41,349 nucleotides of DNA from Variovorax sp. KK3 (GTDB taxonomy: Bacteria; Pseudomonadota; Gammaproteobacteria; Burkholderiales; Burkholderiaceae_C). Shown here piece by piece: positions 15,594 to 28,955 of the stretch. A program made the translations under genes and the position numbers. The notes beneath the pieces are model-generated. The model had not been told where the DNA came from and did not search any database. It saw only the letters and a list, made by a program, of their open reading frames with translations. Where the stretch lies: the NCBI RefSeq assembly GCF_001984055.1, contig NZ_LYVO01000069.1, forward strand, positions 1-41,349. The letters are read 5' to 3'. Position 1 is the first letter of the stretch, and the number at the start of each line of letters is the position of its first letter.

Positions 15594-16592
15594 ATGCAAC
15601 GCCGCCAGTTCAACATCCGCGTCCTCGCCGCCATGGCCGCGGGGCTGCCCCTTGCGCCCGGCCTGGCCTCGGCCGCCGTACCGCCCGGCCCCGGCGGCTT
15701 TCCCGACAAGCCGGTGAAGATCGTCGTGCCCTATCCGGCGGGCGGCATCGTCGACGGCCTCGTGCGTGCGGTCTGCGATCCGCTGTCGGCCGACTTGCCG
15801 CAGCGCATGGTGGTCGAGAACCGGCCCGGTGCCGATGGCCGCATCGGCCTCGACGCCGTCGCGCGCGCCGCACCCGACGGCTACACCTTGCTCGGCGCGT
15901 CACCGTTGCTGTCGGTGGGCGAGCATCTCATGCCGGACATGAAGGCCCGCGGCAAGGAGTTCGTCGGCATCTGCGGCATCGCGGCGGCGCCCACGGTCTT
16001 CGTGGTGCACAGCGGCGTGGCGGCGCGCACGTTGAAGGAGTTCGTCGCGCTTGCGGCTGCGAAGCCCGGTGAGCTCAACGTCGCCAACCCGGGTGTGGGC
16101 AGCTCGATCCACCTGGCGCAGGAGCTGTTCTTCGAGCGCACCGGCCTCAAGCTGACGAACGTTGCGTACAAGGGCCAGCCGCCGTCGCTGGTGGATCTCG
16201 GCTCGGGACAGCTGCAGTTCGCGATCGTCACGCAGAACCTGGCGCTGCCGCTGATCCAGGCGGGCAAGGTGCGCGCGCTGGCGGTGAACGCGGCTGCGCG
16301 CACCCGCTCGCTGCCCGACGTGCCGACGGTGGCCGAGGCCGGCTACCCCGACACGCTGGTGCAGTCGTGGTACGGCGTGGCCGCACCGAGCCGCACGCCC
16401 GCGCCGGTGGTGGCTTGGCTCAGCCAGCAGTTCCAGCGCGGCATGGCCCAGCCCGAAGTGCGCAGCCGGCTCGCCGGCTTCGACGCCGAGGTGCTGGCGC
16501 TCGACGGCGCGCGCTTCGATGCGTTGATCGACAAGGAGCGCCAGCGCTGGGGCGACCTGATCGCCCGGCGGCGCATTCAGGTGCAGCAGTAG
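15594..16592 (+). CDS. Bug-family (TctC-like) periplasmic solute-binding protein
   Basis: 332 residues. The N-terminus MQRRQFNIRVLAAMAAGLPL has a twin-arginine-like pair before a hydrophobic stretch, so export may use Tat or Sec. Bug signatures follow: FPDKPVKIVVPYPAGGIVDG, VVENRPGADGRIG, ARAAPDGYTLL and RTRSLPDVPTVAEAGYP. These proteins bind carboxylates for tripartite tricarboxylate transporters, but most Burkholderiales copies, like this one, have no tctAB nearby. As the last gene of the CoA-transferase operon it likely captures the operon's substrate or senses it. AGGAG precedes the ATG. Confidence 0.92.
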   Translation: MQRRQFNIRVLAAMAAGLPLAPGLASAAVPPGPGGFPDKPVKIVVPYPAGGIVDGLVRAVCDPLSADLPQRMVVENRPGADGRIGLDAVARAAPDGYTLLGASPLLSVGEHLMPDMKARGKEFVGICGIAAAPTVFVVHSGVAARTLKEFVALAAAKPGELNVANPGVGSSIHLAQELFFERTGLKLTNVAYKGQPPSLVDLGSGQLQFAIVTQNLALPLIQAGKVRALAVNAAARTRSLPDVPTVAEAGYPDTLVQSWYGVAAPSRTPAPVVAWLSQQFQRGMAQPEVRSRLAGFDAEVLALDGARFDALIDKERQRWGDLIARRRIQVQQ

Positions 16593-16602
16593 GCTGTGCG
16601 CA

Positions 16603-20625
<4,023 letters not shown>

Positions 20626-20745
20626 GTCGACAGGCCAACGTCCCACCGCTCGGCGCGGATGACGAGGTTTCGCGACAACTTGGAAGGAGCGGACTTTCTG
20701 TGCATCAAGACGGAAGAGCTCAGGAGAAGCGGGTGGTCGCGGTCT

Positions 20746-21738
20746 TCAGGCAGGCCTCGAATTTTTCGGGGGCAGATCATCTGCCGCGAGGCATCGCGCA
20801 AGCCGCTCGCCTGCCACGCGCAGCCGTTCCTTCAGCGCGGCAGGCGCCTGCACCTCGTAGTCCACGTCGAGCGCCATGAGCCAGTAAACGAGTTGATCGA
20901 GCGCGTTCGCGCCGCACAGCAGCAGGCAGCGCCCGGCGTCGATCTCTTCCAGCATGCCGGCCGATGGCGGAATGCGCCGTGCCATCTCCGCGCGTGGCGA
21001 ATGCAGCACCACGCGCGCCTGTTCCGAGTAGGGGCTGACCGCGAGCGAACGCGACACGTAGGCGCGCAGGTCACCGCCTTCGGGCGCGGGCCGTGGCGCG
21101 AAGTGGGCGCCGGTGGCGAGCGCGCCTGCGATGCGGTCGATGCGGAAGGTGCGCCAGTCCTCGCGCGCCGGGTCCCAGGCCACGAGGTACCAGCGTTCGC
21201 CCGTGTGCACCACGCCCTGCGGCTCGACGGTGCGCGTGGTCGCGCGGCCCTGGCTGTCGCCGTAGTTGAAGGACAGGCGCAATTGCTCGCGGCAGGCCGC
21301 AGCGAGTTGCGCGAGCTGGTTCGCATCGACCACCGGTCCGGTGCGGTCGAGCGGCAGGATGGCCGAGCGCAGGGCCTCGATGCGCCGGTGCAGGCGCGAC
21401 GGCATGACCTGTTCGAGCTTGACGAGCGCGCGCAGCGAGGCTTCTTCGATGCCGCCGACGGCACCGGCCGTGGCGGTGCGCAGGGCGATGGCGGCGGCCA
21501 GCGCCTCTTCGTCGTCGAGCAGCAGCGGCGGCAGCGCGCGGCCCGCGCGAAACGCATAGCCGCCGGCCACGCCGCTGCTGGCATGCACGGGATAGCCCAG
21601 CTCGCGCAGGCGATCGATGTCGCGTCGCAGTGTGCGGGGGTGAACCTCCAGGCGCTCCGCGAGCTCGGCGCCTGCCCAGTGGCGGCGTGTCTGCAGCAGG
21701 GAGAGCAGGCGCAACAGGCGCGAGGACGATGTGAGCAT
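20746..21738 (-). CDS. HTH/WYL-domain transcriptional regulator (YafY-like)
   Basis: 330 residues. Residues 1-60 are a DeoR/HTH_11-type winged helix (RLLRLLSLLQTRRHWAGAEL, then HPRTLRRDIDRLRELGYPV). Residues 130-330 are the WYL region with RWYLVAWDPAREDWRTFRID and a C-terminal extension (WCX-like). WYL proteins sense ligands such as nucleotides or ssDNA and often repress a divergent gene. Here the divergent gene is the GST 124 bp away; the NRPS lies downstream in the same orientation after a 120-bp gap and may have its own promoter. Start 21738 is chosen over upstream frames that cross the shared promoter. Confidence 0.88.
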   Translation of the reverse strand: MLTSSSRLLRLLSLLQTRRHWAGAELAERLEVHPRTLRRDIDRLRELGYPVHASSGVAGGYAFRAGRALPPLLLDDEEALAAAIALRTATAGAVGGIEEASLRALVKLEQVMPSRLHRRIEALRSAILPLDRTGPVVDANQLAQLAAACREQLRLSFNYGDSQGRATTRTVEPQGVVHTGERWYLVAWDPAREDWRTFRIDRIAGALATGAHFAPRPAPEGGDLRAYVSRSLAVSPYSEQARVVLHSPRAEMARRIPPSAGMLEEIDAGRCLLLCGANALDQLVYWLMALDVDYEVQAPAALKERLRVAGERLARCLAADDLPPKNSRPA

Positions 21739-21862
21739 GGATCTCGACTGTAGCCCGCATCGAGGGCCGAATCTGTCCGCAATGGCCACTAGAGTTCATC
21801 CCATCGCTGCTGCGGCCGACACGTGTTCCGACCTCGACCTGCAACCCATCCAGGAGCTTCTC

Positions 21863-22471
21863 ATGTCCCTCGTTCTTTACTGGCATCCCATGTCCAGCGC
21901 CACCCCGATCGCCTGCGCGCTCGCCGAACTCGGCGTGCCGCACGAGCGCGTCAAGATCGACATCCGCAGCGGCGAGCAGCGCAAGCCCGATTACCTGGCG
22001 CTCAATCCGAACGGCAAGGTGCCCACGCTCACGGTGGACGGCGCATCGATGTTCGAGGCGCTCGCCATCCATCTGTGGCTGGCCGAACGCTACGGTGTGG
22101 CGCGCGGGCTGTGGCCGCAGGCGGACACGCCCGAGCGGCTGCAGGCCATGTCGTGGTGCACGTGGTCTTACGTCACCTACGGCGCGGTGCTGGTGCGGCT
22201 GCAGGTCGCAGCGCACGGCGACGAAGCCCTGCGCAGCGCGACCCACGCCGAGGCGGCGCGCGAAGGACTGAGTCAGTTGCTTGCGTTGCTCGATGCGCGA
22301 TTGGCGCAGCAGCCCTGGATGCTCGGCGCGGACTACTCGCTCGCCGACCTGGTGGTCGGCTCGGTGATCGGCTACAGCGTGTTCATCGGCGCGCCGGTGT
22401 CCTCGCACCCGCATGTGCAGGCCTGGCTGGAGAAGGTGCAGGCACGGCCCGCGATGCAGATCGAGGCCTGA
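21863..22471 (+). CDS. glutathione S-transferase family protein
   Basis: 202 residues: an N-terminal thioredoxin-like domain with the cis-Pro loop NPNGKVPTLTVDG and the glutathione gamma-Glu motif FEALAIHLWLAE, then a helical C-terminal domain with the DYSLADLVVG motif (N-capping box of GST helix 6). The first strand ends in WHPMSSATPIACAL, so the catalytic residue is probably Ser, as in many bacterial beta/theta-like GSTs. AGGAG lies before the ATG. It is divergent from the WYL regulator, which probably controls it. Substrate unknown. Confidence 0.9.
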   Translation: MSLVLYWHPMSSATPIACALAELGVPHERVKIDIRSGEQRKPDYLALNPNGKVPTLTVDGASMFEALAIHLWLAERYGVARGLWPQADTPERLQAMSWCTWSYVTYGAVLVRLQVAAHGDEALRSATHAEAAREGLSQLLALLDARLAQQPWMLGADYSLADLVVGSVIGYSVFIGAPVSSHPHVQAWLEKVQARPAMQIEA

Positions 22472-22638
22472 ACGACAAGGCTTCGTTGCCGTGGTGCGCA
22501 GGCGAAGGGCCTCATCTCGATCGGAGATGGACCCCCCTGCAATCCATATGAATCTTGCGCGTTAACCCGCTGCGGGCGCCGCATGCGCAGCCGCGACCAT
22601 CGATGCATCGAGCAACGACCCACGGACGCTGACAACGC

Positions 22639-23976
22639 ATGACCACCACCCGCGCCATCCCATCGCTGCAGCCGCAGCACCGGCCACTGGCAGCCGACGA
22701 CAAGAGCACCGCCGACGCGGTCTACCGCAAGGTGAGCCTGCGGCTCATACCACTGCTCTTCATCTGCTACATCGCGGCCTACCTCGACCGCGTGAACGTA
22801 GGCTTCGCCAAGCTGCAGATGCAGGGCGACCTGCAGTTCAGCGAGGCGGTGTACGGCCTCGGCGCCGGCATCTTCTTCCTGGGCTACTTCCTGTTCGAGG
22901 TGCCGAGCAACGTGATCCTGCACCGCGTCGGCGCGCGGCGATGGATCGCCCGCATCATGATCACCTGGGGCTTGCTCTCGGCCGCCACGATGTTCGTGAA
23001 CTCGCCGACCACGTTCTACGTGATCCGCTTCCTGCTCGGCGCGGCCGAGGCCGGATTCTTCCCCGGCATGATCCTGTACCTCACCTACTGGTACCCGGCG
23101 GCGCGTCGCAGCAAGGCGACCTCGCTGTTCCTGGCGGCGATTCCCTTCGCTGGCATCCTGGGCGGCCCGATTTCGGGCTGGATCCTGCAAGGCATGAACG
23201 GCGTGCACGGCTGGGCCGGCTGGCAGTGGCTGTTCGTGCTGCAGGGCCTGCCGACGGTGGCGCTCGGTGTGCTGGTGTGGCGCCGCCTGGACGACCGGGT
23301 GCGCGACGCGAAATGGCTCAGCACCGACGAGCGTGAACTGATCGCACGCGACGTCGCTGCCGAAGACGCCGGCAAGGTCGAGCCGAAGCTGCTGCAAGTG
23401 CTCGGCAATGGCCGCGTGTGGCTGCTGGCGTTGGTGTACTTCGCTTTCACCTCCGGGCTCTACGGCATCTCGTTCTGGCTGCCGAGCATCATCAAGGCGA
23501 TCGGCGTGAAGGGTGCGCTCGACATCGGCCTGCTGAGTGCCATACCGTGGACCTTCGGTGTGGTGGCGATGTACCTGGCGGCGCGCAACGCCGACCGCCA
23601 TCTCGAGTACCGCTGGCATTGCGCCGTGGCCGCGGTGGTCGGCGCCATCGGGCTGGTGCTGAGCGTCGCCTTCCATGGCAACGCGGTCTACGCGATGGCC
23701 GGCCTCACGCTGGCGACGATGGGGATCATGTCGACGCTGCCGATCTTCTGGGGCATGCCCACCGGCTTCCTGGGCGGGGCGGCGGCTGCGGCGGGTATTG
23801 CCTTCATCAACTCCTTCGGCAACCTCTCGGGCTTCAGTGCGCCTTACATGATCGGCCTGATCAAGGACGCGACGAAGAGCACCGATGCAGGCCTGCACAT
23901 GCTGGCTGCGCTGCTGGTGATCGGCGCGGTGCTGGTGCTGTTCGTGCGGCCCGCGCGCGCCGCTGCCAAAGCCTGA
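22639..23976 (+). CDS. MFS transporter, anion:cation symporter (ACS) family
   Basis: 445 residues with 12 predicted helices. The ACS-family loop after helix 1 (CYIAAYLDRVNVGFAKLQM) and the FLFEVPSNVILHRVGARRWI motif are clear. ACS members import organic anions such as 4-hydroxyphenylacetate, tartrate, phthalate or glucarate with protons. It is followed at 64 bp by an FAD-linked oxidoreductase and then a tannase/feruloyl esterase, so it may import an aromatic or hydroxy acid. The 167 bp upstream contain the dyad CATCTC/GAGATG near 22513-22530 and a CGATGCATCG palindrome, possible regulatory sites but not assigned. Confidence 0.9.
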   Translation: MTTTRAIPSLQPQHRPLAADDKSTADAVYRKVSLRLIPLLFICYIAAYLDRVNVGFAKLQMQGDLQFSEAVYGLGAGIFFLGYFLFEVPSNVILHRVGARRWIARIMITWGLLSAATMFVNSPTTFYVIRFLLGAAEAGFFPGMILYLTYWYPAARRSKATSLFLAAIPFAGILGGPISGWILQGMNGVHGWAGWQWLFVLQGLPTVALGVLVWRRLDDRVRDAKWLSTDERELIARDVAAEDAGKVEPKLLQVLGNGRVWLLALVYFAFTSGLYGISFWLPSIIKAIGVKGALDIGLLSAIPWTFGVVAMYLAARNADRHLEYRWHCAVAAVVGAIGLVLSVAFHGNAVYAMAGLTLATMGIMSTLPIFWGMPTGFLGGAAAAAGIAFINSFGNLSGFSAPYMIGLIKDATKSTDAGLHMLAALLVIGAVLVLFVRPARAAAKA

Positions 23977-24040
23977 GCCCCTCCGCGACGCCGCCCTGGC
24001 AGCGTCGTCACTTTCCCCGATCTTGAAAAGAGGCCCCTAC

Positions 24041-25471
24041 ATGGAAGCGGTTGCGACCATTCCTGCGCGCACGACGGCCGGCGATCCGGCCCGACGCTCG
24101 CCTTCCGCCGATCTGATCGCGCGCCTGCAGCGCCGCTTCGGCGACCGGCTGTCCACCAGCCGCGCCGTGCTGCTGCAGCACGGCACCGACGAGTCGGCCT
24201 ATGCGCCGCAGGCACCCGATGCGGTGCTGTTCGTGCAGAGCACGGACGACGTGGCCTTTGTCGTGCGCGCCTGCGCGGCCGAGCGCGTGCCGATCATCGG
24301 CTTCGGCGTAGGCTCGTCGGTCGAAGGCCACCTGCTGGCCGTGCAAGGCGGCGTGTGCGTCGACTTCTCGCAGATGAACAAGGTGCTGGCCGTGCGGCCC
24401 GGCGACCTGACGGCCACGGTCGAGGCCGGCGTGACGCGCGGGCAACTCAATGCGGCGCTGGCCGAGACCGGCTTCTTCTTCTCGGTCGACCCAGGCGCCG
24501 ATGCGTCCATCGGCGGCATGGTGGCGACGGCGGCGTCGGGCACGAACACCGTGCGCTACGGCACCATGCGCGACAACGTCGTCAACCTCACGGTGGTCAC
24601 GGCCACGGGCGAGGTGGTGCGTACGGCGTCGCGTGCACGCAAGAGTTCGGCTGGCTACAACCTCACGCAGCTCTATTGCGGCTCGGAAGGCACGCTGGGG
24701 CTGATCACGGAAGCCACCGTGCGCCTGCATCCGCATCCCGAGGCCGTCGCGGCCGCGGTGGTGCATTTCCCGTCGGTGCGTGCGGCGGTCGACACCGTGA
24801 TCGAGGCCATCCAGCTCGGCGTGCCGCTGGCGCGCGCGGAGATGCTGGACGCGCTGACCATCCGCGCCGTCAACGCCCACAGCCGCACCAGCCTGAGCGA
24901 GAACCCCACGTTGTTCCTCGAGTTCGGCGGCACCAAGGAGCAGATCGAGGCGCAGGCCGAGGTCATGCGCGAGATCGCCGACAGCCATGGCGGCGGCGCC
25001 TTCGAATGGGCCCTGCGCCAGGAGGAGCGCACGCGCCTGTGGACGCCGCGCCACCACGCGTACTTCGCCTGCCTGCAGCTCAAGGCCGGCAGCCGCAGCC
25101 TGACCACCGATGCCTGCGTGCCGCTGTCCGAACTCGCGCAGTGCATCGACGAGACGCAGGCCGACATCGACGCGCATGGTCTGCTGGCGCCGGTGTTCGG
25201 CCACGTCGGCGATGGCAACTTCCATTGCCTGGTGCTGGTCGACCCTGCAGACGCGTCGCAGAACGAGGAAGCCGAGGCCTTCAGCCGGCGGCTGGTGGCG
25301 CGTGCGCTGCGCCATGGAGGCACCTCGACCGGCGAGCACGGCGTGGGGCTGCACAAGATGCACTACCTCGAAGACGAGCATGGCCGCGAGGGCGTGGCAC
25401 TGATGCGTGCGCTGAAGCAGGCGCTGGACCCCGACAACATCTTCAACCCCGGCAAGGTCGTGGCGATCTGA
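24041..25471 (+). CDS. FAD-linked 2-hydroxyacid oxidoreductase (GlcD/D-lactate dehydrogenase family)
   Basis: 476 residues. The PCMH-type FAD domain occupies about 30-230, with GFGVGSSVEGHLLA, GADASIGGMVATAASGTNTV and CGSEGTLGLITEATV. The C-terminal FAD-oxidase domain has FGHVGDGNFHCLVLVDP and STGEHGVGLHK, ending with the DPDNIFNPGKVV motif typical of GlcD and cytochrome-linked D-lactate dehydrogenases. It oxidises a D-2-hydroxy acid to the 2-oxo acid, passing electrons to quinone or cytochrome c. ATG 24041 follows AAGAGG at 7 nt; a TTG six codons earlier lacks a ribosome site. Its place after an ACS permease suggests oxidation of the imported acid. Confidence 0.9.
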   Translation: MEAVATIPARTTAGDPARRSPSADLIARLQRRFGDRLSTSRAVLLQHGTDESAYAPQAPDAVLFVQSTDDVAFVVRACAAERVPIIGFGVGSSVEGHLLAVQGGVCVDFSQMNKVLAVRPGDLTATVEAGVTRGQLNAALAETGFFFSVDPGADASIGGMVATAASGTNTVRYGTMRDNVVNLTVVTATGEVVRTASRARKSSAGYNLTQLYCGSEGTLGLITEATVRLHPHPEAVAAAVVHFPSVRAAVDTVIEAIQLGVPLARAEMLDALTIRAVNAHSRTSLSENPTLFLEFGGTKEQIEAQAEVMREIADSHGGGAFEWALRQEERTRLWTPRHHAYFACLQLKAGSRSLTTDACVPLSELAQCIDETQADIDAHGLLAPVFGHVGDGNFHCLVLVDPADASQNEEAEAFSRRLVARALRHGGTSTGEHGVGLHKMHYLEDEHGREGVALMRALKQALDPDNIFNPGKVVAI

Positions 25472-25523
25472 AGCCGTTCGGCCGGCGCATGCACGCGCCC
25501 GGCCTTCCAACCAGGAGACATCG

Positions 25524-27134
25524 ATGAGCATCCCGAATGCGGGCGGCGCGCTGCGCCTCGCCCTGATCGCCATGGCCCCGGCCATCCTCGCGGCCTGCGG
25601 CGGAGGCGGCGGTGGCACCGTGCTGCCGCCGGTGGCGTCCGCGCCCGAGGTCTCGCGCAACCTGTCGGAGAAATGTCCCACGCTGCGCGGCGAAACGCTG
25701 GCCGGCGGCACGGTCGTCATCGACGACGCGCGCCTGGTTGCTGCGCAGTCGCCGCAGCCGGCCTACTGCGTGCTCACCGCGCGCTTCACCCGTTCGAGCC
25801 TGCGCTTCGAGGCCAAGCTGCCCGTGGAAGGCTGGAACGGCAAGCTTGCCTTTCTCGGCGGCGGCGGCTTCGATGGCCAGTTTCCCAAGGCGACCGATCC
25901 GCAGTTCAGCCCCTCCATCTTCAGCGAGCGCTACGCGACCATCGGCACCAACGGCGGCTACGACTACGGCGGCCCGCCCGACGCCGGCTACTTCGCGGCG
26001 CGCTTCGCTCTCGACGACACCAAGCTGCTCGACTTCACGCAGCAATCGGAGCACCGCGCGCTGCCGCCGGGCAAGGAGGCGATCAACAAGTTCTTCGGCA
26101 GCGCGCCGTCGCGCAGCTACTTCGAAGGCTGCTCGATGGGCGGCCACGATGCGCTCATGCAGGCGCAGCGCTTCCCGGAGGACTTCGACGGCATCGTGGC
26201 GCGTGCGCCGGCGGGCAACATCATGGGCTTGTTCGTGCAGTTCAACCGCATCTCGAAGCAGGTGCGGCAGCCCGCGAACACGTTGAACGCGGCCAAGCAG
26301 AGCCTGCTGGCGAAGTCCGTGCTCGCGCAGTGCGACACGCTCGATGGCCTGGCCGACGGCATCATCTCCAAGCCCTCGGCCTGCAACTACAACGCGAGTG
26401 CCCTGCGCTGCACGGGCGGCGCCGACACCGGTGATGGTTGCCTGTCGGATGCGCAGATCGCGACGGTCAACACCATCACATCGCCGGTGGCGACCGCGCA
26501 CGGCGCGTGGTCGCACCCGGGCTACAACTTCGGGCTGGAAGACCAGCCCAAGGGTTGGGGCGAGTACATCTGGCCGCAGGCCGCGCTGGGCGGCAACTCG
26601 ATCCAGGGCATGTTCTCGGACGGCTTCGTGCGTTCGTTCATCGCACGCGACGCGGCCTACGATCCGCTCGGCTGGAATCCCGACCAGTGGCTGCCGCGCA
26701 TGGCGGCGGTGGGCGAGCTTTTCAGCGCGAACGATCCCGATCTGACGCGGCTCAATGCGCGCGGCGCCAAGCTGATCCTGTGGAACGGCACCAACGACAC
26801 CTCGGTCAGCGCTCGCGACACCGCGCGCTATTACGACAGCGTTCGCAATACGCTGGGCGCTGCGCGAACCAACGAAACGGTGGAGCTGTTCCTCGCGCCC
26901 GGTGTCGGCCATTGCTACGGCGGTGCGGGGCCCGACCGCGTCGACCTGCTGCAGGCCATGGCCACCTGGGTGGAACGCGGCGTGCCGGCGTCGAGCCAGC
27001 AACTCCAGCATCGCAAGCTCGATGCCGCGGGAGCGACCACCATGGCTCGCCCGCTGTGCAAGTACCCGGCCTATGCGCGCTACAACGGCGCGGGGGACGT
27101 GAATTCGGCTGCGAGCTATCAGTGCGTGGAGTGA
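25524..27134 (+). CDS. tannase/feruloyl esterase family lipoprotein
   Basis: 536 residues. The signal peptide ends in the lipobox LAAC with Cys25, followed by a poly-Gly linker, so it is a lipid-anchored envelope protein. The alpha/beta hydrolase core has the nucleophile in EGCSMGGHDA (Ser204, preceded by Cys203) and a late GVGHCYGG, giving the CS...HC disulfide-linked triad typical of the tannase family; the Asp is probably in NGTNDTSVS. Family enzymes cleave gallate, ferulate, chlorogenate or related esters. AGGAG is present upstream of the ATG. Together with the preceding permease and oxidoreductase it suggests use of plant phenolic esters. Confidence 0.92.
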   Translation: MSIPNAGGALRLALIAMAPAILAACGGGGGGTVLPPVASAPEVSRNLSEKCPTLRGETLAGGTVVIDDARLVAAQSPQPAYCVLTARFTRSSLRFEAKLPVEGWNGKLAFLGGGGFDGQFPKATDPQFSPSIFSERYATIGTNGGYDYGGPPDAGYFAARFALDDTKLLDFTQQSEHRALPPGKEAINKFFGSAPSRSYFEGCSMGGHDALMQAQRFPEDFDGIVARAPAGNIMGLFVQFNRISKQVRQPANTLNAAKQSLLAKSVLAQCDTLDGLADGIISKPSACNYNASALRCTGGADTGDGCLSDAQIATVNTITSPVATAHGAWSHPGYNFGLEDQPKGWGEYIWPQAALGGNSIQGMFSDGFVRSFIARDAAYDPLGWNPDQWLPRMAAVGELFSANDPDLTRLNARGAKLILWNGTNDTSVSARDTARYYDSVRNTLGAARTNETVELFLAPGVGHCYGGAGPDRVDLLQAMATWVERGVPASSQQLQHRKLDAAGATTMARPLCKYPAYARYNGAGDVNSAASYQCVE

Positions 27135-27227
27135 AGTTCGACGCGGCCGGGGCGGTGCGGTCCGCGGCCTAGAATGGCCCGGCCCGCCGCGACCCCCTCA
27201 GGCGCGGCGCGGCCGGAGACATCCTGG

Positions 27228-28202
27228 ATGGAACTGCGGCAGTTCAAGTACTTCGTCGCCATCGTCGACAGCGGCAGCCTCTCGCGTGCGGCGCAGCAGC
27301 TCTACATCGCGCAGTCGGCACTCAGCAAGCAAATGGCTGAGTTGGAATCCGAACTCGAAACGCAGCTGCTGCTGCGCAGCCGCAATGGCGTGGCGATGAC
27401 CGAGGCCGGCAAGATCTTCTACGAATACGCACAAGGCATCACCAAGCAGGTCGGCGATGCCCGCGCGGCGGTGCATGCGGCGGCCGATGCGGTCACGGGC
27501 ACGGTGGTGGCGGCCCTGCCGCAGAGCGTGTCGCCGATGATCGCGCTGCCGCTCATGCGCGCGGCCGCGCGCCGCTACCCGCAAGCGGTGCTGCATTTGA
27601 ACGAGGAACTCACCGGCAACATGGCCGACCAGCTGTTGCGTGGCCGGGTCGACGTGGCGGTTTTCTCGCCGACCATGCCCAAGGAAGACATCGCCTTCAC
27701 GCCGCTGATCGAAGAAGACTTCGTGTTCCTCGAGTCGCCGCAGAGCCCCGATGCGCTGCCGGCGGGCGAGGTCAGCATCGAGCAGGCGATCGCGCGGCCG
27801 CTGGTGTGGCCGGCCAACGCGCATGGGCACTGCACACGCTGGCTGGTGGATGCCGCACTCGAGGCCGAAGGCTATCCGGCGGCTCGCGTGGCGGCGGAGA
27901 TCAATTCGGTCTACACGCTCAAGTCGGCGGTCGAGGCCGGGCTGGGGCCGACCATCATGCCGCTGGGCCTGGCGCAGCGCGAGGTGGCCGAGGGCCGGCT
28001 GGCGGCGCACCGGCTGAACTCGAAGGTTATGCACCGCACGCTGGGCTTGTGCGTGTCGGTGCACCTGCCCACCAGCAATGCCAAGCGCGCGATGTGCAAC
28101 TTGATCGCGGACGTGCTGCGCGATCTGGCCGAGACGGGGCAATGGCTGGGCGCGCGTGCCATCAAGGCACCCGCGCGGCCGAGCGCATCGCGGCGCGCCT
28201 GA
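27228..28202 (+). CDS. LysR-type regulator (Nac/Cbl-like)
   Basis: 324 residues. The N-terminal winged helix (MELRQFKYFVAIVDSGSLSR, LYIAQSALSKQMAELESELE) resembles the Nac/Cbl branch of LysR proteins. The co-inducer domain follows from about residue 90. It lies 93 bp after the tannase gene in the same direction and 15 bp from the convergent nitroreductase. It may control the tannase group, the nitroreductase/lyase pair, or both; known pnb gene clusters include a LysR gene. ATG 27228 is used because the 18 codons upstream are atypical and lack a ribosome site. Confidence 0.9.
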   Translation: MELRQFKYFVAIVDSGSLSRAAQQLYIAQSALSKQMAELESELETQLLLRSRNGVAMTEAGKIFYEYAQGITKQVGDARAAVHAAADAVTGTVVAALPQSVSPMIALPLMRAAARRYPQAVLHLNEELTGNMADQLLRGRVDVAVFSPTMPKEDIAFTPLIEEDFVFLESPQSPDALPAGEVSIEQAIARPLVWPANAHGHCTRWLVDAALEAEGYPAARVAAEINSVYTLKSAVEAGLGPTIMPLGLAQREVAEGRLAAHRLNSKVMHRTLGLCVSVHLPTSNAKRAMCNLIADVLRDLAETGQWLGARAIKAPARPSASRRA

Positions 28203-28217
28203 GGGCTCGCGTTCGCG

Positions 28218-28955
28218 TCAGCCTTCGTCGAATCCCAGGAAGGACGCGAACTCGTCGACGGCGGCCCGAGGCATGTCGAGCCGATTGAGCGCAGCATCCG
28301 GCGCTGCATACCCCATCGACATGCCGCACGCGATGGTGCGACCCGCCGGCAGTTGCAGGGCATCGAGGATGACCGGCTCGTGCCGCACGAACGAGACCTG
28401 CGGGCAGGTGTCCAGCCCTCGCGACCGTGCCGCGAGCATGAGCGTCTGCAGGAACAGCCCGAAGTCGAGCCAGCTGTGCCGGGTCAGCCGCGAGTCGATG
28501 GAGAAGATGAGCCCCACCGGCGCATCGAAGAAGCGGTAGTTGCGCCCGGTCTGCCGGTAGCGGCCCGTGGCGTCGTCGCGGTCGATGCCCAGCGTGCGGT
28601 AGTAGCGGGTGCCGAAGTCGGCTTGGCGGTCCTTGCACGACGGGGGAAGATCGCTCGGGAAATGCCGTGAAGCGGGCAACTCGTCGCTCTCGTGCGAGCG
28701 CATCAGCGCTTCGGTGAGCCGCTGCTTGGCGTCGCCCTGCAGCGCGTGGACGAACCACGGCTGCGTGTTGGAGTTGCTGGGGGCGAAGCGCGCGACGTCG
28801 AGGATGTCCATCACCATCGACCTGGGCACCGGCCTCGGAAGAAAGGCGCGCACCGCCGTTCTCGACTTGACGACCGCGTCCATGACGCGCCGCGCTTCCG
28901 CTTGCGTCGGCGTGTCGGCATCGTTGCGGAAGGGTGGCGGGTCTGCGAGGTTCAT
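28218..28955 (-). CDS. FMN-dependent nitroreductase, PnbA-like
   Basis: 245 residues of the nitroreductase family. Visible features are the N-terminal SRTAVRAFLPRPVPRSMVMD with Arg residues that contact FMN, ARFAPSNSNTQPWFVHAL, and the late ACGMSMGYAAPDAALNRLD segment. Such enzymes reduce nitroarenes with NAD(P)H to hydroxylamines. The divergent neighbour belongs to the 4-hydroxylaminobenzoate lyase family, so this enzyme is probably the 4-nitrobenzoate reductase of the same short pathway. The symbol is left blank because family alone does not fix the substrate. Confidence 0.88.
   Translation of the reverse strand: MNLADPPPFRNDADTPTQAEARRVMDAVVKSRTAVRAFLPRPVPRSMVMDILDVARFAPSNSNTQPWFVHALQGDAKQRLTEALMRSHESDELPASRHFPSDLPPSCKDRQADFGTRYYRTLGIDRDDATGRYRQTGRNYRFFDAPVGLIFSIDSRLTRHSWLDFGLFLQTLMLAARSRGLDTCPQVSFVRHEPVILDALQLPAGRTIACGMSMGYAAPDAALNRLDMPRAAVDEFASFLGFDEG

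Noticed and set aside
22501..22638. The CATCTC/GAGATG dyad and CGATGCATCG palindrome before the MFS gene as a defined operator or GST terminator.
   Set aside because: Stems are short, no U-tract follows, and no matching regulator is adjacent, so no feature was called.
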